Shown: positions 47,727 through 57,587 of the stretch, piece by piece
Layout of the letters: the number at the start of each line of letters is the position of its first letter
Position numbering within the stretch: the stretch's first letter is position 1
Assembly: GCF_030435805.1 (NCBI RefSeq)
Contig: NC_081291.1
Location: forward strand, 11,617,001 to 11,681,000
Direction: 5' to 3'
DNA from: Mustela lutreola
Taxonomy: Eukaryota; Chordata; Mammalia; Carnivora; Mustelidae
DNA: 64,000 nt
Position numbers and translations under genes: made by a program
Notes under the pieces: generated by a model
Told to the model about the DNA's origin: nothing
Databases searched by the model: none
What the model saw: only the letters and a program-made list of their open reading frames with translations

Positions 47727-48240
47727 TATTTTTTTCCAGTTAAGGTGGCATTTCAACACAACGTGACATTATCCAAGCTCTGAGAAATGAATTAATTGAG
47801 AAACCATAATTTGTTTGCTTCAAAACAGTTTTATTGGGTAAATTTCTGTATTACATTTGTATTTCTGCAATAATCAATTACAACACTAGAGACTTCAAAA
47901 CACAAATTTATATTCTTACTGTTTTGGAGGTCAGAAGCCTGAAATAAGTGTCAGTGGGATAAAATCAAGATATCTGCAGGGCCTGGTTCCTTCTGGTTTC
48001 TACAGGAGAGACTCTTTTCTTTCCTACTGTAGTTTCTAGTGAAAGAAGACATTCTTTGGCTCACTGCTCTTTCTCCAACCTCAAAGCCAGTGACATGGCA
48101 TCTTCTGTCTTTCTAGATACAACTATTCTGCCTTCCTCTCCCAAATTCAAAGGACTCTGATGATTATGTTAGTTCCACAAGCATAATCGTGGCCAATCTT
48201 AGTTTAAGTCAAGCTGCCTAAAAGCCTTATTCCCTTTGGT
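47727..48240 (+). repeat. Ancient interspersed repeat, family not assigned
   Basis: Contains 'tactgttttggaggtcagaa' and 'ggataaaatcaagatatctg', typical of an old mammal-wide repeat. It resembles 13900-14160. Confidence 0.5.
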
Positions 48241-48284
48241 ACCTTAACACTCCTCTTCCTATAAAAAAAACATATTTAAGTTTC

Positions 48285-48364
48285 TAGGTACTAGAATGTA
48301 GACGACTTAACACTGTGTGTTATATATAACTAATAAAATATTGAACACTACATGAAAAACTAAT
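48285..48364 (+). mobile_element. Old L1 tail fragment
   Basis: 'tgtgttatatataactaata' followed by 'ttgaacactacatgaaaaac' is the end of the older L1 3' UTR also seen at 44190-44240. Confidence 0.65.
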
Positions 48365-48597
48365 GATGGGGGGGACAAGATGGCGGAGAAGTAGGAAGAG
48401 GAGCCTTTTCAATCTGTACCCTAAAGTGAGCTAATTACCTACCAAAGAACTCTGAACACCCATGAAATCAGCCTGAGATCAGAATAATACAAGGTCTGGA
48501 TCTCTACAGGGGCAGAAGACGCCGGTGGGCAGGGTGCACCTTTACTACAACACACTTGATACATTCAGCTACATCTGTTCAGTTATCTCCCACCAAA

Positions 48598-49520
48598 ATG
48601 ACTAGGAAGAGGAATGCCCAACAGAAGAAAAATACAGAGGATGGACCTTCTGCAACAAGGCTAATGGCTATCAACATAGACAATATGTCTGAAAGAGAAT
48701 TCAGGATAACAATTATCCAGGCAATAGCTAGGTTGGAGAAAGCCATGGATGACCAAATGGAATTGATTAGGGTCGAACTGAAAGCGACCAGACAGGATGT
48801 TCACAATGTTAGGGCGGAGCTTAAAGCTACCAGGGAGGAGGTTCACAATGCTCACAATGAGTTCCAATATAATTTAAACTCTTTCAAAGCTAGGGTAACT
48901 GAGATAGAAGATAGAATTAGTGATCTGGAGGACAAACGGATAGAAAGAATCAAGAGGAAGCCTGGAACAAACAGTTTAGAAACCACGAAAACAGAATCAG
49001 GGAAATAAATGATGCCATGAAGCATTCCAACATCAGAATTATTGGAATCCCTGAAGGGGAGGAGAAAGAAAGAAGTCTAGAAGATATTGTGGAACAAGTC
49101 CTTATGAAAATTTCCCAATCTCGCGAATGGAACCAGCATTCATGTACTAGAGGCTGAACGATCTCCACCCAAGATAATACTTCCAAAAATACATCACAAC
49201 ACCTGATAGTCAAATTGAGGAATTATAATTGTAGGTATAATCTCTTGAAAGCCGCCAAGGAAAAGAGGCTCCTTACTTACAGAGGGAAGCCCATCAGAAT
49301 AACGTCAGCTCTGTTCACAGAGACCTGGCAAGCCAGAAGAGGCTGGCAAGATATATTCAGGGCACTAAATGAAAAGAACATGCAGCCAAGAATACTTTAT
49401 CCAGCAAGACTGACATTCAAAATGGATGGAGAGATAAAGAGTCTCCAAGACCGGCAAGGTTTAAAAGACTATGCAACCACCAAGCTGACACAGCAGGAAA
49501 TATTAAGGGGGGTTCTATAA
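48598..49520 (+). pseudogene. L1 ORF1 with an internal 14-codon repeat
   Basis: ORF1p is the trimeric nucleic-acid chaperone of L1. The start MTRKRNAQQKKNTEDGP at 48598 follows a purine-rich context. The coiled coil carries two adjacent 14-residue units, RVELKATRQDVHNV (48769-48810) and RAELKATREEVHNA (48811-48852), where the antisense copy has one. A frameshift near 48945 and further breaks near 49110-49160 interrupt the frame; the C-terminal domain is open at 49215-49520 (YNLLKAAKEKRLLTYRGKPIRIT ... FKMDGEIKSLQDRQGLKDY). Confidence 0.9.
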
Positions 49521-49599
49521 AATAGGAAAAAGCCCAAGAATAGCATTGAACAGAAATATAGAGACAGTCTACAGAAAGAAAGACTTCAAAGGTAACTCG

Positions 49600-51840
49600 A
49601 TGTCAATAAAAACGTATCTATCAATAATCACTCTCAATGTGAATGGCCTAAATACACCCATAAAACGGCACAGGGTTGCAGATTGGATAAAACGATAGGA
49701 CCCATCCATATGTTGTCTACAAGAGACCCATTTTGAACCTAAAGATACACCCAGACTGAAAATGAAGGGATGGAGAAGCATCTTTCATGCCAATGGGCCT
49801 CAAAAGAAGGCTGGGGTAGCGATTCTCATATCAGATAAATTAGACTTTAAACTAAAGACTGTGGTCAGAGATACAGAAGGACACTACATAATCCTTAAAG
49901 GGACTATCCAACAAGATGATCTAACAATTGTAAATATCTATGCTCCCAATATGGGAGCAGCCAATTACTTAAGAAAACTGCTAATCAAGATAAAGAGTCA
50001 TATTGATATGAATACACTAAGTGTAGGAAATCTTAACATGACTCTCAGAAATAGATAGATCATTGAAGCAGAAAATCAATAAAGAAACAAGAGCATTGAA
50101 TGACACATTGGATCAGATGGACCTCATAGATATATACAGAACATTCCACCCTAAAACAACAGAATACTCATTATTCTCAAGTGCACTTGGAACCTTCTCC
50201 AGAATAGACTACATACTGGGTCACGGATCAGGACTCAACCCATACCAAAAGATGGAGATTATCCCCTGCATATTCTCAGATCACAATGCTTTGAAACTGG
50301 AGCTCAATCACAAGGAAAAGTTCAGAAGGAACTCAAACACCTGGAAGCTAAAAACCACCTTGCTTAAGAATGCTTGGATCAACCAGGAGATCAAAGAAGA
50401 ACTGAAACAATTCATGGAAACCAGTGAGAATGAAGACACTTCGGTCTAAAACCTATGGGATACAGCAAAGGCGGTCCTAAGGGGGAAATACATAGCTATC
50501 CAAACCTCCCTCAAAAAAAATTGAAAAATCTAGAACACAGCAGCTATCTCTACACCTTAAAGAACTGGAGGATCAACAACAAATCAAAACAACTCCACAG
50601 ATAAGAAAGGAAATCATCAAGATTAGAGCTGAGATCAATAAGGTAGAAACCAGAGATACAGTAGAATGTATAAATGAAACTAGAAGCTGGTTTTTTGAAA
50701 GAATCAATAAGATCGATAAACCATTGGCAACACTAATCCAAAAGAAAAGAGAGAAAGCCCAAATTCAAAAAATTATGAATGAAAAGGGAGAGATCACAAC
50801 TAACACCAAGGAAGTAGAAACAATCATCAGAAGTTATTATCAGCAGTTATATGCCAATAAGCTTAGCAACCTAGATGAAATGGATGCATTCCTGGAAAAC
50901 TATAAACTACCAAAATTGAACCAGGAAGAAATCGACAACCTGAATAGACCAATATCTAATAATGAGATTGAAGCAGTTATCAAAAACCTCCCAATAAACA
51001 AGAGCCCAGGACCTGATGGATTCCCTGGGGAATTCTACCAAACTTTCACAGTAGAAATAACACCTATTCTCCTGAAGCTGTTTTAAAAAATTAAAGCAGA
51101 AGGAAAACTTCCTGACTCTTTCTATGAAGCCAGCATTACCTTGATCCCCAAACCAGGCAAAGACCCCACCAAAAAGGAGAATTTTAGACCAATATCACTG
51201 ATGAATATGAATGCTAAGATTCTCAACAAGATCCTAGCCAACAGGATCAAACAGCACATTAAAAAGATGATCCACCATGACCAGGTGGGATTCATCCCTG
51301 GGCTACAAAGATGGTTCAGCATTCGCAAGTCAACCAGTGTAATAGAACAAATTAATATGAGAAGAGAGAAGAACCACATGGTCCTCTCAATTGATGCAGA
51401 AAAAGCATTTGGCAAAATCCAGCATCCGTTCCTGTTTAAATCGCTTCAAAGTAAAAAAATAAAAATATATAAAAAATAAAAAAGATTTAAAAATGCTACA
51501 AAGTATAGGGATAGAGGCAACATTCCTGAACTTCATCAAATCTATCTATGAAAGACCCACAGCAAATATCATCCTCAATGGGAGAAAGCTTGCAGCCTTC
51601 CCGTTGAGATCAGGAACAAGACAAGGATGCCCACTCTCACCACTCTTATTCAGCATAGTATTAGAAGTCCTAGCAACAGCAATCAGACAACAAAGAGAAC
51701 TAAAAGGTATCCAAATTGGTAATGAAGAAGTCAAACTCTCTCTCTCTTTGTAGATGACATGATTCTTTATATGGAAAACCCAAAAGACTCCACCCCCAAA
51801 CTACTAGAACTCATACAACAATTCAGCAACATGGCAGGAT
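49600..51840 (+). pseudogene. L1 ORF2 remains (endonuclease and part of reverse transcriptase)
   Basis: Starts MSIKTYLSIITLNVNGLNTPIKR, the usual ORF2p N-terminus with the catalytic Asn of LNVNGL. Endonuclease text continues in 49762-50058 (GVAILISDKLDFK, NIYAPN) and 50063-50449 ([18 protein letters not shown]). Reverse-transcriptase text is in 50724-51086 ([17 protein letters not shown]), 51141-51479 ([11 protein letters not shown]) and 51493-51753. The active-site FADDM region is altered to SLCR-like text at about 51745. Multiple stops and shifts are present. Confidence 0.9.
51454..51489. mobile_element. 36-base A/T insertion resembling an L1 tail
   Basis: It interrupts ORF2 between gcttcaaagta (51443-51453) and gctacaaagta (51495-51505). 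The inserted wording 'ataaaaatatataaaaaata' is close to the lineage-A tail 'ataaaaatatatgtttataa'. Confidence 0.6.
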
Positions 51841-52169
51841 ACAACATGGATAGGACTGGAAGAGATTATGCTGAGTGAAATAAGTCAAGCAGAGAGAGTC
51901 AATTATCATATGATTTTACTAATTTTGGAGCATAACAAATAACAAGGAAGACATAGGGAGATGGAGAGAAGGGATATGAGGGAAATTGGTAGGGGCAGTG
52001 ATCCATGAGAGAATTGAATCTGAGCAACAATATGAGTGTTTTGAAGGGGCGGGGAGTGGGAAGTTGGGGCAGCCAGGTGGTGGGTATTATAGACACACAT
52101 ATGGCATGGAGTACTGCGTGTGGTGCACAAACAGTGAATTCTGTTACACTGGAAAAAAATTAATAAGGA

Positions 52170-52750
52170 AAGAAAGGTATCAGAACAGGCAAGTTGGTAC
52201 ATCTCACTGAGTTCACAAAGAAAAAGTGAGGGATTTTCACCTCTGTACAGAAAGAAAGTCTGAACATCATTACACTGCAACAAGGAATTCAGGATGCAAA
52301 TGATCCCGGACTTCAGACCCAGAAGTCCACAGAGCTGGGGTTTCACGATTACCATGTAGTGCAGGGGGTGACAGATGGCCACAAAGTGATCATAGGCCAC
52401 CACACTCAGAAGAAATCGTTCAACACAGAAAAGAGTATAAAAAATTGTATCTGTGTGACACAGCCTGCATATGTTATGACTTTGCTTTCTGTCTGTATAT
52501 TCATTAGCATCTTAGGGAGAGTGGTGGAGGTGGAACACATGTCTACAAAGGACAGGTTGGCCAGGAAGAAGTATATGGAAGTGTGGAGGTGGGAATCTGA
52601 ACTGACAGCCAGGGTGATGAGCTGGTTTCCAACCACAGTAACCAGGTACATGGAGAGGAAAAGCCCAAATATGAGGGGCAACAGTTCTGGTTCCTCTGAA
52701 AATCCCAGAAAAATAAATTCTGAAATGGGTGTATCATTGCTGGGTTTCAT
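52170..52750 (-). pseudogene. Olfactory receptor pseudogene, family 7 type (OR-3), 5' half only
   Basis: The start [20 protein letters not shown] at 52750 is close to OR-2. TM1 (GNQLITLAV), TM2 (LHTSIYFFL) and [17 protein letters not shown] are readable in frame to a TGA at 52406-52408, made by a one-base loss relative to OR-2. After it the next frame reads [18 protein letters not shown], so the MAYDRY motif is also altered. Homology stops at CSDTFL (52170), where an L1 tail begins; TM5-TM7 are absent. The region corresponding to OR-2 32260-32624 was not found elsewhere in the window. The 5' flank is shared with OR-2. Confidence 0.93.
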
Positions 52751-53000
52751 GTGGTGGAGTTGACTTCAAGGACAGAGGCAAGCAGCTTGATTAATTTTCA
52801 CACACTTGTGTTGCTATTGTTCACAGACTTAAAATGTTACCTTTTTATTTTTTAATCTAAATGTTCATTTTAATATTTTCCATAGGGGATTCAGGGGATC
52901 CCCTATACCACCATAATTATGGGATTTTTTGTTCCAATCACTTAATTTACAAAAGGCCATGTATTCCACACTTTCAAGTAAAAAACTATTCCAAATCACA
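52751..53000 (-). repeat. Duplicated 5' flank of OR-3 (partner at 33208-33470)
   Basis: Same ordered landmarks as upstream of OR-2, including 'acaaaaggccatgtattcca' and the acceptor-like 'cctctgtccttgaag' next to the ATG on the minus strand. Confidence 0.88.
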
Positions 53001-53376
53001 GAAATTATAATTTATAATTTTGCATCTATATTTCTGCATCCTTCTATTTGATTCAACATGCATTCATTCTACAACACTACACTTGGCTGTTTTCTTTGGA
53101 GTAAAAAATTTATTTCCACATATTTCATTCTTTTCTTACAACATCCCTATGAAGCTATGTTTAGAATTCTATATTGCCTTCAGAAATAAGGACAGAGGCT
53201 CAGGGGCTTGGAAATTTTTAACAACTACCTAATTTTTAACAATTACCTAAAAAAAAGAGTTATAGTTTATGTAAGTCTTAATTATCCATAAATGGAAACT
53301 TGCACTATATGCTTCTCATTTGAGGATAGCTCCTTTAATTCATCAAATTCTAGACTTTAAATATGCAGTTTACTGT

Positions 53377-54120
53377 GTCCATATCTGGGCTCTCCACTCT
53401 GTTCCACTGGTCTATGTGTCTGTTTTTATGCCAGTACCATGCTGTCTTGGTGATCACAGCTTTGTAGTAAAGCTTGAAATCAGGTAACGTGATGCCCCCA
53501 GCTTTATTTTTGTTTTTCAACATTTCCTTAGCGATTCGGGGTCTCTTCTGATTCCATACAGATTTTTGGATTATTTGCTCCAGCTCTTTGAAGAATACCG
53601 GTGGAATTTTGATCAGAATGGCATTAAAAGTATACATTGCTCTAGGCAGTAGAGACATTTTAACAATGTTTATTCTTCCGATCCAAGAGCATGGAATGGT
53701 CTTCCATCTTTTTGTGTCTTCTTCAATTTCTTTCATGAGTGTTCTGTAGATGTTAGAGTACAGATCGTTTTCCTCTTTTGTTAGGTTTATTCCCAGGTAC
53801 CTTTTTTTTTTAAGATTTTATTTATTATTTATTTGACAGAGAGAGGTCACAAGTAGGCAGAGAGGCAGGCAGAGAGAGAGGAGGAAGCAGGTTCCCCGCT
53901 GAGCAGAAAGCCTGATGCGGGACTTGATCCCAGGACCCTGAGATCATGACCCGAGCCGAAGGCAGCGGCTTAACCCACTGAGCCACCCAGGTGCCCCTAT
54001 TCCCATGTATCTTATGGTTCTTGGTGCTATAGTAAATGGAATAGATTCTCTAATTTCCCTTTCCATATTTTCATTGTTAGTATATAAGAAAGCCACTGAT
54101 TTATGTATATTGACTTTTTA
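53377..54120 (-). mobile_element. L1 ORF2 fragment, antisense, with nested SINE
   Basis: Antisense ORF2 from the NRVESPDMD region to the [13 protein letters not shown] region, open at 53350-53736 on the minus strand ([28 protein letters not shown]). It lacks the 3' UTR. Confidence 0.92.
53803..53998 (-). mobile_element. Can-SINE nested in L1
   Basis: Duplication tattcccaggtacct (from about 53787) and tattcccatgtatct (from about 53999). The body is clean with both tRNA promoter boxes, so it is a young copy. Confidence 0.95.
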
Positions 54121-54146
54121 TTTCCAAAATTAGTTCCAACCTTGAA

Positions 54147-54250
54147 TTGGATGAACACTGGGTGTTATATGCACCTGATAAATTATTGAAAAATTACATG
54201 AGAAACTGGTGATGTACTATGTGTTGGCTATTTGAATTTCAATTAAAAAA
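54147..54250 (+). mobile_element. Old L1 tail fragment
   Basis: 'gaacactgggtgttatatgc' to 'ggctatttgaatttcaatta' is the end of an older L1 3' UTR. Confidence 0.7.
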
Positions 54251-55300
54251 TTGCAGACATCAGTAACAAGAAGAAAGTTTTTGGAGATTTCATTTGACTC
54301 ACATAGTAATGAACTGTCTTAGTTTTATGAAATAAACTACATTGGCAACTGAGGCCATTTTTATAATTTTATTGTAGTGGGAATTCTGAAATCACTGACT
54401 TTCATTCTTTGCCTGCCATTCTGTTATTAGCTAGATGCTCTTCTCTAGACTTTAACCTATTAGTTTGTTTTGAAGCTAGTCATGGGACTTTGTGATCCTC
54501 ATTGGGATTCCTTGACAGCTTAACACCCATAGTATCCCTGGCACAGAATAGTAAGGCAAAAATTGCTCATGAATAACACTCTTCAAGTATAATCTACTGA
54601 CAGACAAATTTGCATAAATCGATTGGCTTAATATCGGCTTAGTATCAGAGAAGATCCAAAATATGATGAAGAAAATTTTTCTATCACACCACATTTTATC
54701 AGCGATAATGTGTTTTTGATGATGAACCTCTCTTCACTGAAGTCAGATATTTGGTGTCCATGTTTAAAGAGTTTTATTCATTGGAGTGAAGAATTTAGTT
54801 TCATATTTTGTATTTAATTGGATAATTTTGCTGTTTCTGTTTGAAAATTTCAAGCCTTACTTTCAAATATTACTCCCTCCATCATCCAAAACTTACTATC
54901 TCCTCTAAAAATGTTGTCATAAACATTCTAGTGTGAGTAAGTGAACAATTGATGTGTTCACTGTCATTAATGTCTTTATTTTTTATGCTCTAGACTCTCT
55001 TCAATCCTGTTGTCATAGGATGACTCAGATAAGGACTGGAATTCCTGTCCAGTAAGGCTCAAGGAATGGAAACTTCTGACTGAGGGTCCCACAAATTATT
55101 TCTGTGAAAACATAGAGGTCTTTCCAACCTCTACTGGTTACCTCGAAGGGAATCTCAATAATAGTAACATTTTAGTAGAGTTATCTAAAATAAATGTGAA
55201 TAATCAGGCCATTATGAATACTCCTTTCAAATGCCAGGACAAATGTCAAAAATAAGGAGCAGTATATTATTCTTAATATTCTCAGTATGTGTACACTGAT
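54251..55300. other. Single-copy DNA, no gene recognised
   Basis: No supported feature; open frames are short and have no recognisable domain. Confidence 0.55.
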
Positions 55301-55309
55301 TATTGTATC

Positions 55310-55819
55310 AGTCAGCTATTGCTGCATGACAAGTCATGCCAAACATAAAAGATATAAGATAATGCTTCTTTTAAAAGTGCATGGGGTCTATAATGGGAAA
55401 GTCTTCTGGTCTCTGCTGGTGTCCTTATGAAGCTCTGGTCAGCTGTGGGTCAAGTGGAAGTGCTCCTCTAATCTTGGCTGTGTTCTCATATTTAGGGTCT
55501 TGTTGATGGTAGGCTGGTCTAGGTTGGCCATTGTTAGAGCATCTGGGCTCTGCTCCACATGTTTTCTCCTCCTACAGCAGGCTAGCCTAGACTTATATAC
55601 ATGGCAGAGGCAGGGTTACAAGAGACCAGCAAAAATACACAAAGGACCCTTGAGGCACATAGTCATTTTCAGCATACAATTTAGTCAAGGCAAGTAAAAC
55701 ACTAAGTTAAGTTCAGATTCAAAGTTGCATAAATAGATTCCACTTCACAATGGGAGGATCTTCATAGTCACATTTCCAAGTATGTGGATACAGAGATAAA
55801 TGCTGAATTGCAGCCATTT

Positions 55820-55821
<2 letters not shown>
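55310..55821 (+). repeat. Ancient interspersed repeat, family not assigned
   Basis: Starts 'tatcagtcagctattgctgc' and ends '...tgctgaattgcagccatttgc'. It resembles 14580-15000 and a common old mammalian repeat. Confidence 0.55.

Positions 55822-55869
<48 letters not shown>
55822..55869 (+). repeat. Pure poly(A) tract of 48
   Basis: An uninterrupted A run of 48 in an otherwise mixed sequence. Its purity implies recent insertion or expansion, or assembly uncertainty. Confidence 0.9.
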
Positions 55870-55870
<1 letters not shown>

Positions 55871-55904
55871 ACTCTACCACAAGCATAATTTTTCAATTTA
55901 ATTC

Positions 55905-55992
55905 AACAGAGGAATGAATACAGAAGATGTGGTCAAGATAATACAATGGAATATTACTCAGCCATCAGAAAGAATGAATACCCAACTTTTTT
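55905..55992 (+). mobile_element. Old L1 ORF2 fragment, sense
   Basis: 'gaggaatgaatacagaagat' to 'cagaaagaatgaatacccaa' is the end of ORF2 from an older L1. Confidence 0.75.
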
Positions 55993-55999
55993 TTTTTGC

Positions 56000-56938
56000 T
56001 TTTTTTAATCAAATTTATTTATTTATTTTCAGAAAAACAGTATTCATTATTTTTTTCACCACACCCAGTGCTCCATGCAATCCATGCCCTCTATAATACC
56101 CACCACTTAGTACCCCAACCTCCCACACCCCCACCACGTCAATCCCCTCAGATTGTTTTTCAGAGTCCATAGTCTCTCGTGATTCACCTCCCCTTCCAAT
56201 TTCCCCCAACTCCCTTCTCCTCTATAACTCCCCATGTCCTCCATGCTATTTGTTATGCTCCACAAATAAGTGAAACATATGATAATTGGCTCTCTCTGCT
56301 TGACTTATTTCACTCAGCATAATCTCTTCCAGTCCCATCCATGTTGCTACAAAAGTTGGGTATTCATCCTTTCTGATGGAGGCATAATACTCTATAGTGT
56401 ATATGGACCACATCTTCCTTATCCATTCGTCTGTTGAAGGGCATCTTGGTTCTTTCCATAGTTTGGCAACTGTGGCCATTGCTGCTATAAACATTGGGGT
56501 ACAGATGGCCCCTCTTTTCACAACATCTGTATCTTTGGGGTAAATACCCAGAATGGCAGGGTCATAGGGAAGTTCTATTTTTAATTTATTCACTTGATCT
56601 TAGCCAAAAGGCCGAGAAGCGATCTATTTTTAATTTCTTGAGGAATCTCCGCACTGTTCTCCAAAGAGGCTGCACCAACTTGCATTCCCACCAACAGTGT
56701 AAGAGTGTTCCCCTTTCTCCACATCCTCTCCAACACATCTTGTTTCTGTTTTGTTAATTTTGGCCATTCTAACTGGTGTAAAGTGATAGCTCAATGTGGT
56801 TTTAATTTGCATCTCCCTGAGGGCTAATGATGATGAACATTTTTTCATGTGTCTGATAGCCATTCATATGTCTTGATTGGAGAAGTGTCTGTTCATATCT
56901 TCTGCCCATTTTTTGATATGCATCCCATAGCTTTTGTG
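56000..56938 (-). mobile_element. L1 3' end (lineage B), antisense, carrying a U2 fragment
   Basis: Tail at 56000-56040, lineage-B 3' UTR and ORF2 C-terminus (open 56246-56593 on the minus strand: [18 protein letters not shown]). It is interrupted at 56591-56623 by U2 snRNA sequence and resumes to about 56938, where it is 5' truncated. Confidence 0.93.
56591..56623 (-). ncRNA. U2 snRNA 5' fragment, nucleotides 1-33, tailless retro-insertion
   Basis: The minus strand reads ATCGCTTCTCGGCCTTTTGG and continues to AAGTG at 56591, equal to the first 33 nucleotides of vertebrate U2 as I know it. It stops before the rest of U2 and has no A tail. Flanks ctatttttaatttatt (56575-56590) and ctatttttaatttctt (56624-56639) are a 16-base duplication of L1 sequence with one mismatch. 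It is not an expressed gene. Confidence 0.9.
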
Positions 56939-57214
56939 ACAAATACCTGGAAAATGGAATTGTTTTGCAAAAAATAAAAGAGTCATATTAGCAGGTCGCA
57001 CTGGAAGTTTTCAAGTAAAAACAGGAAGATAACACAGTGACAAAACATAGAAGAGACTAAGCAATTCTTCACCTCAATGATTAAATCCCCTTCAGTGTAG
57101 ACACCAATCATCTATGCTTCAATAAATAGATGTACAGCATGAAAAAGAAATATTTTGGATAGTAATATAATGGGTAGTTTGAAAGTTTGCACCCTCTTGG
57201 ACTTAATTTTTTTT

Positions 57215-57585
57215 ATTTCTGTTTCAATTCCAGTGTAATGAACATACAGTTTTATATTAGTTTCAGGTGTACAATACAGTCATTCAGCAAATCTATACAT
57301 TACTCCATGCTCACCACGATGGATGAACTCTTAATCCCCACCACCTGTTTCACCCATCCCCCCACCTACCTCCCCTCTGGCAACCACCACTTTGTTTTCC
57401 ATATTGTAGATCTGATTTCTTTGGTCTCTTTTTAATTTGTTTTTATTGTTGTTGTTGTTGCTGCTGATGCTGCTGCTTAAATTCCACATATGAGTGAAAT
57501 CATACAGTATTTATCTTTCTCTGACTGTCTGATTTCACTTAACATTATATTCTCTAGATTCATTCATGTTGTACAGGGTTACATA
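57215..57585 (-). mobile_element. Ancient L1 3' end, antisense
   Basis: 'cagtgtaatgaacatacagt' and then 'ttagtttcaggtgtacaata' are the antisense end of an old L1. A GTT/GCT triplet run lies near 57445-57475. Confidence 0.7.
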
Positions 57586-57587
57586 AA

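Larger units (their letters stand above)
48365..52169 (+). mobile_element. L1 with 5' terminus, ORF1, ORF2 and lineage-B 3' UTR, internally deleted
   Basis: Begins with the L1 5' terminus 'ggggacaagatggcggagaa'. Only about 230 bases separate it from ORF1, against about 1.95 kb in the long antisense copy, so most of the 5' UTR is missing. ORF1 is at 48598-49520 and ORF2 starts about 49600. At about 51841 ORF2 jumps from the end of the reverse transcriptase (MAGYN) to the last codons (MDRTGRDYAE in another frame), a loss of more than 1 kb. The 3' UTR ends against OR-3. Several frame breaks occur. Confidence 0.9.

Noticed and set aside
56591-56623. A functional U2 snRNA gene
   Set aside because: Only 33 nucleotides are present, without the Sm site, the remaining stems or a snRNA promoter.
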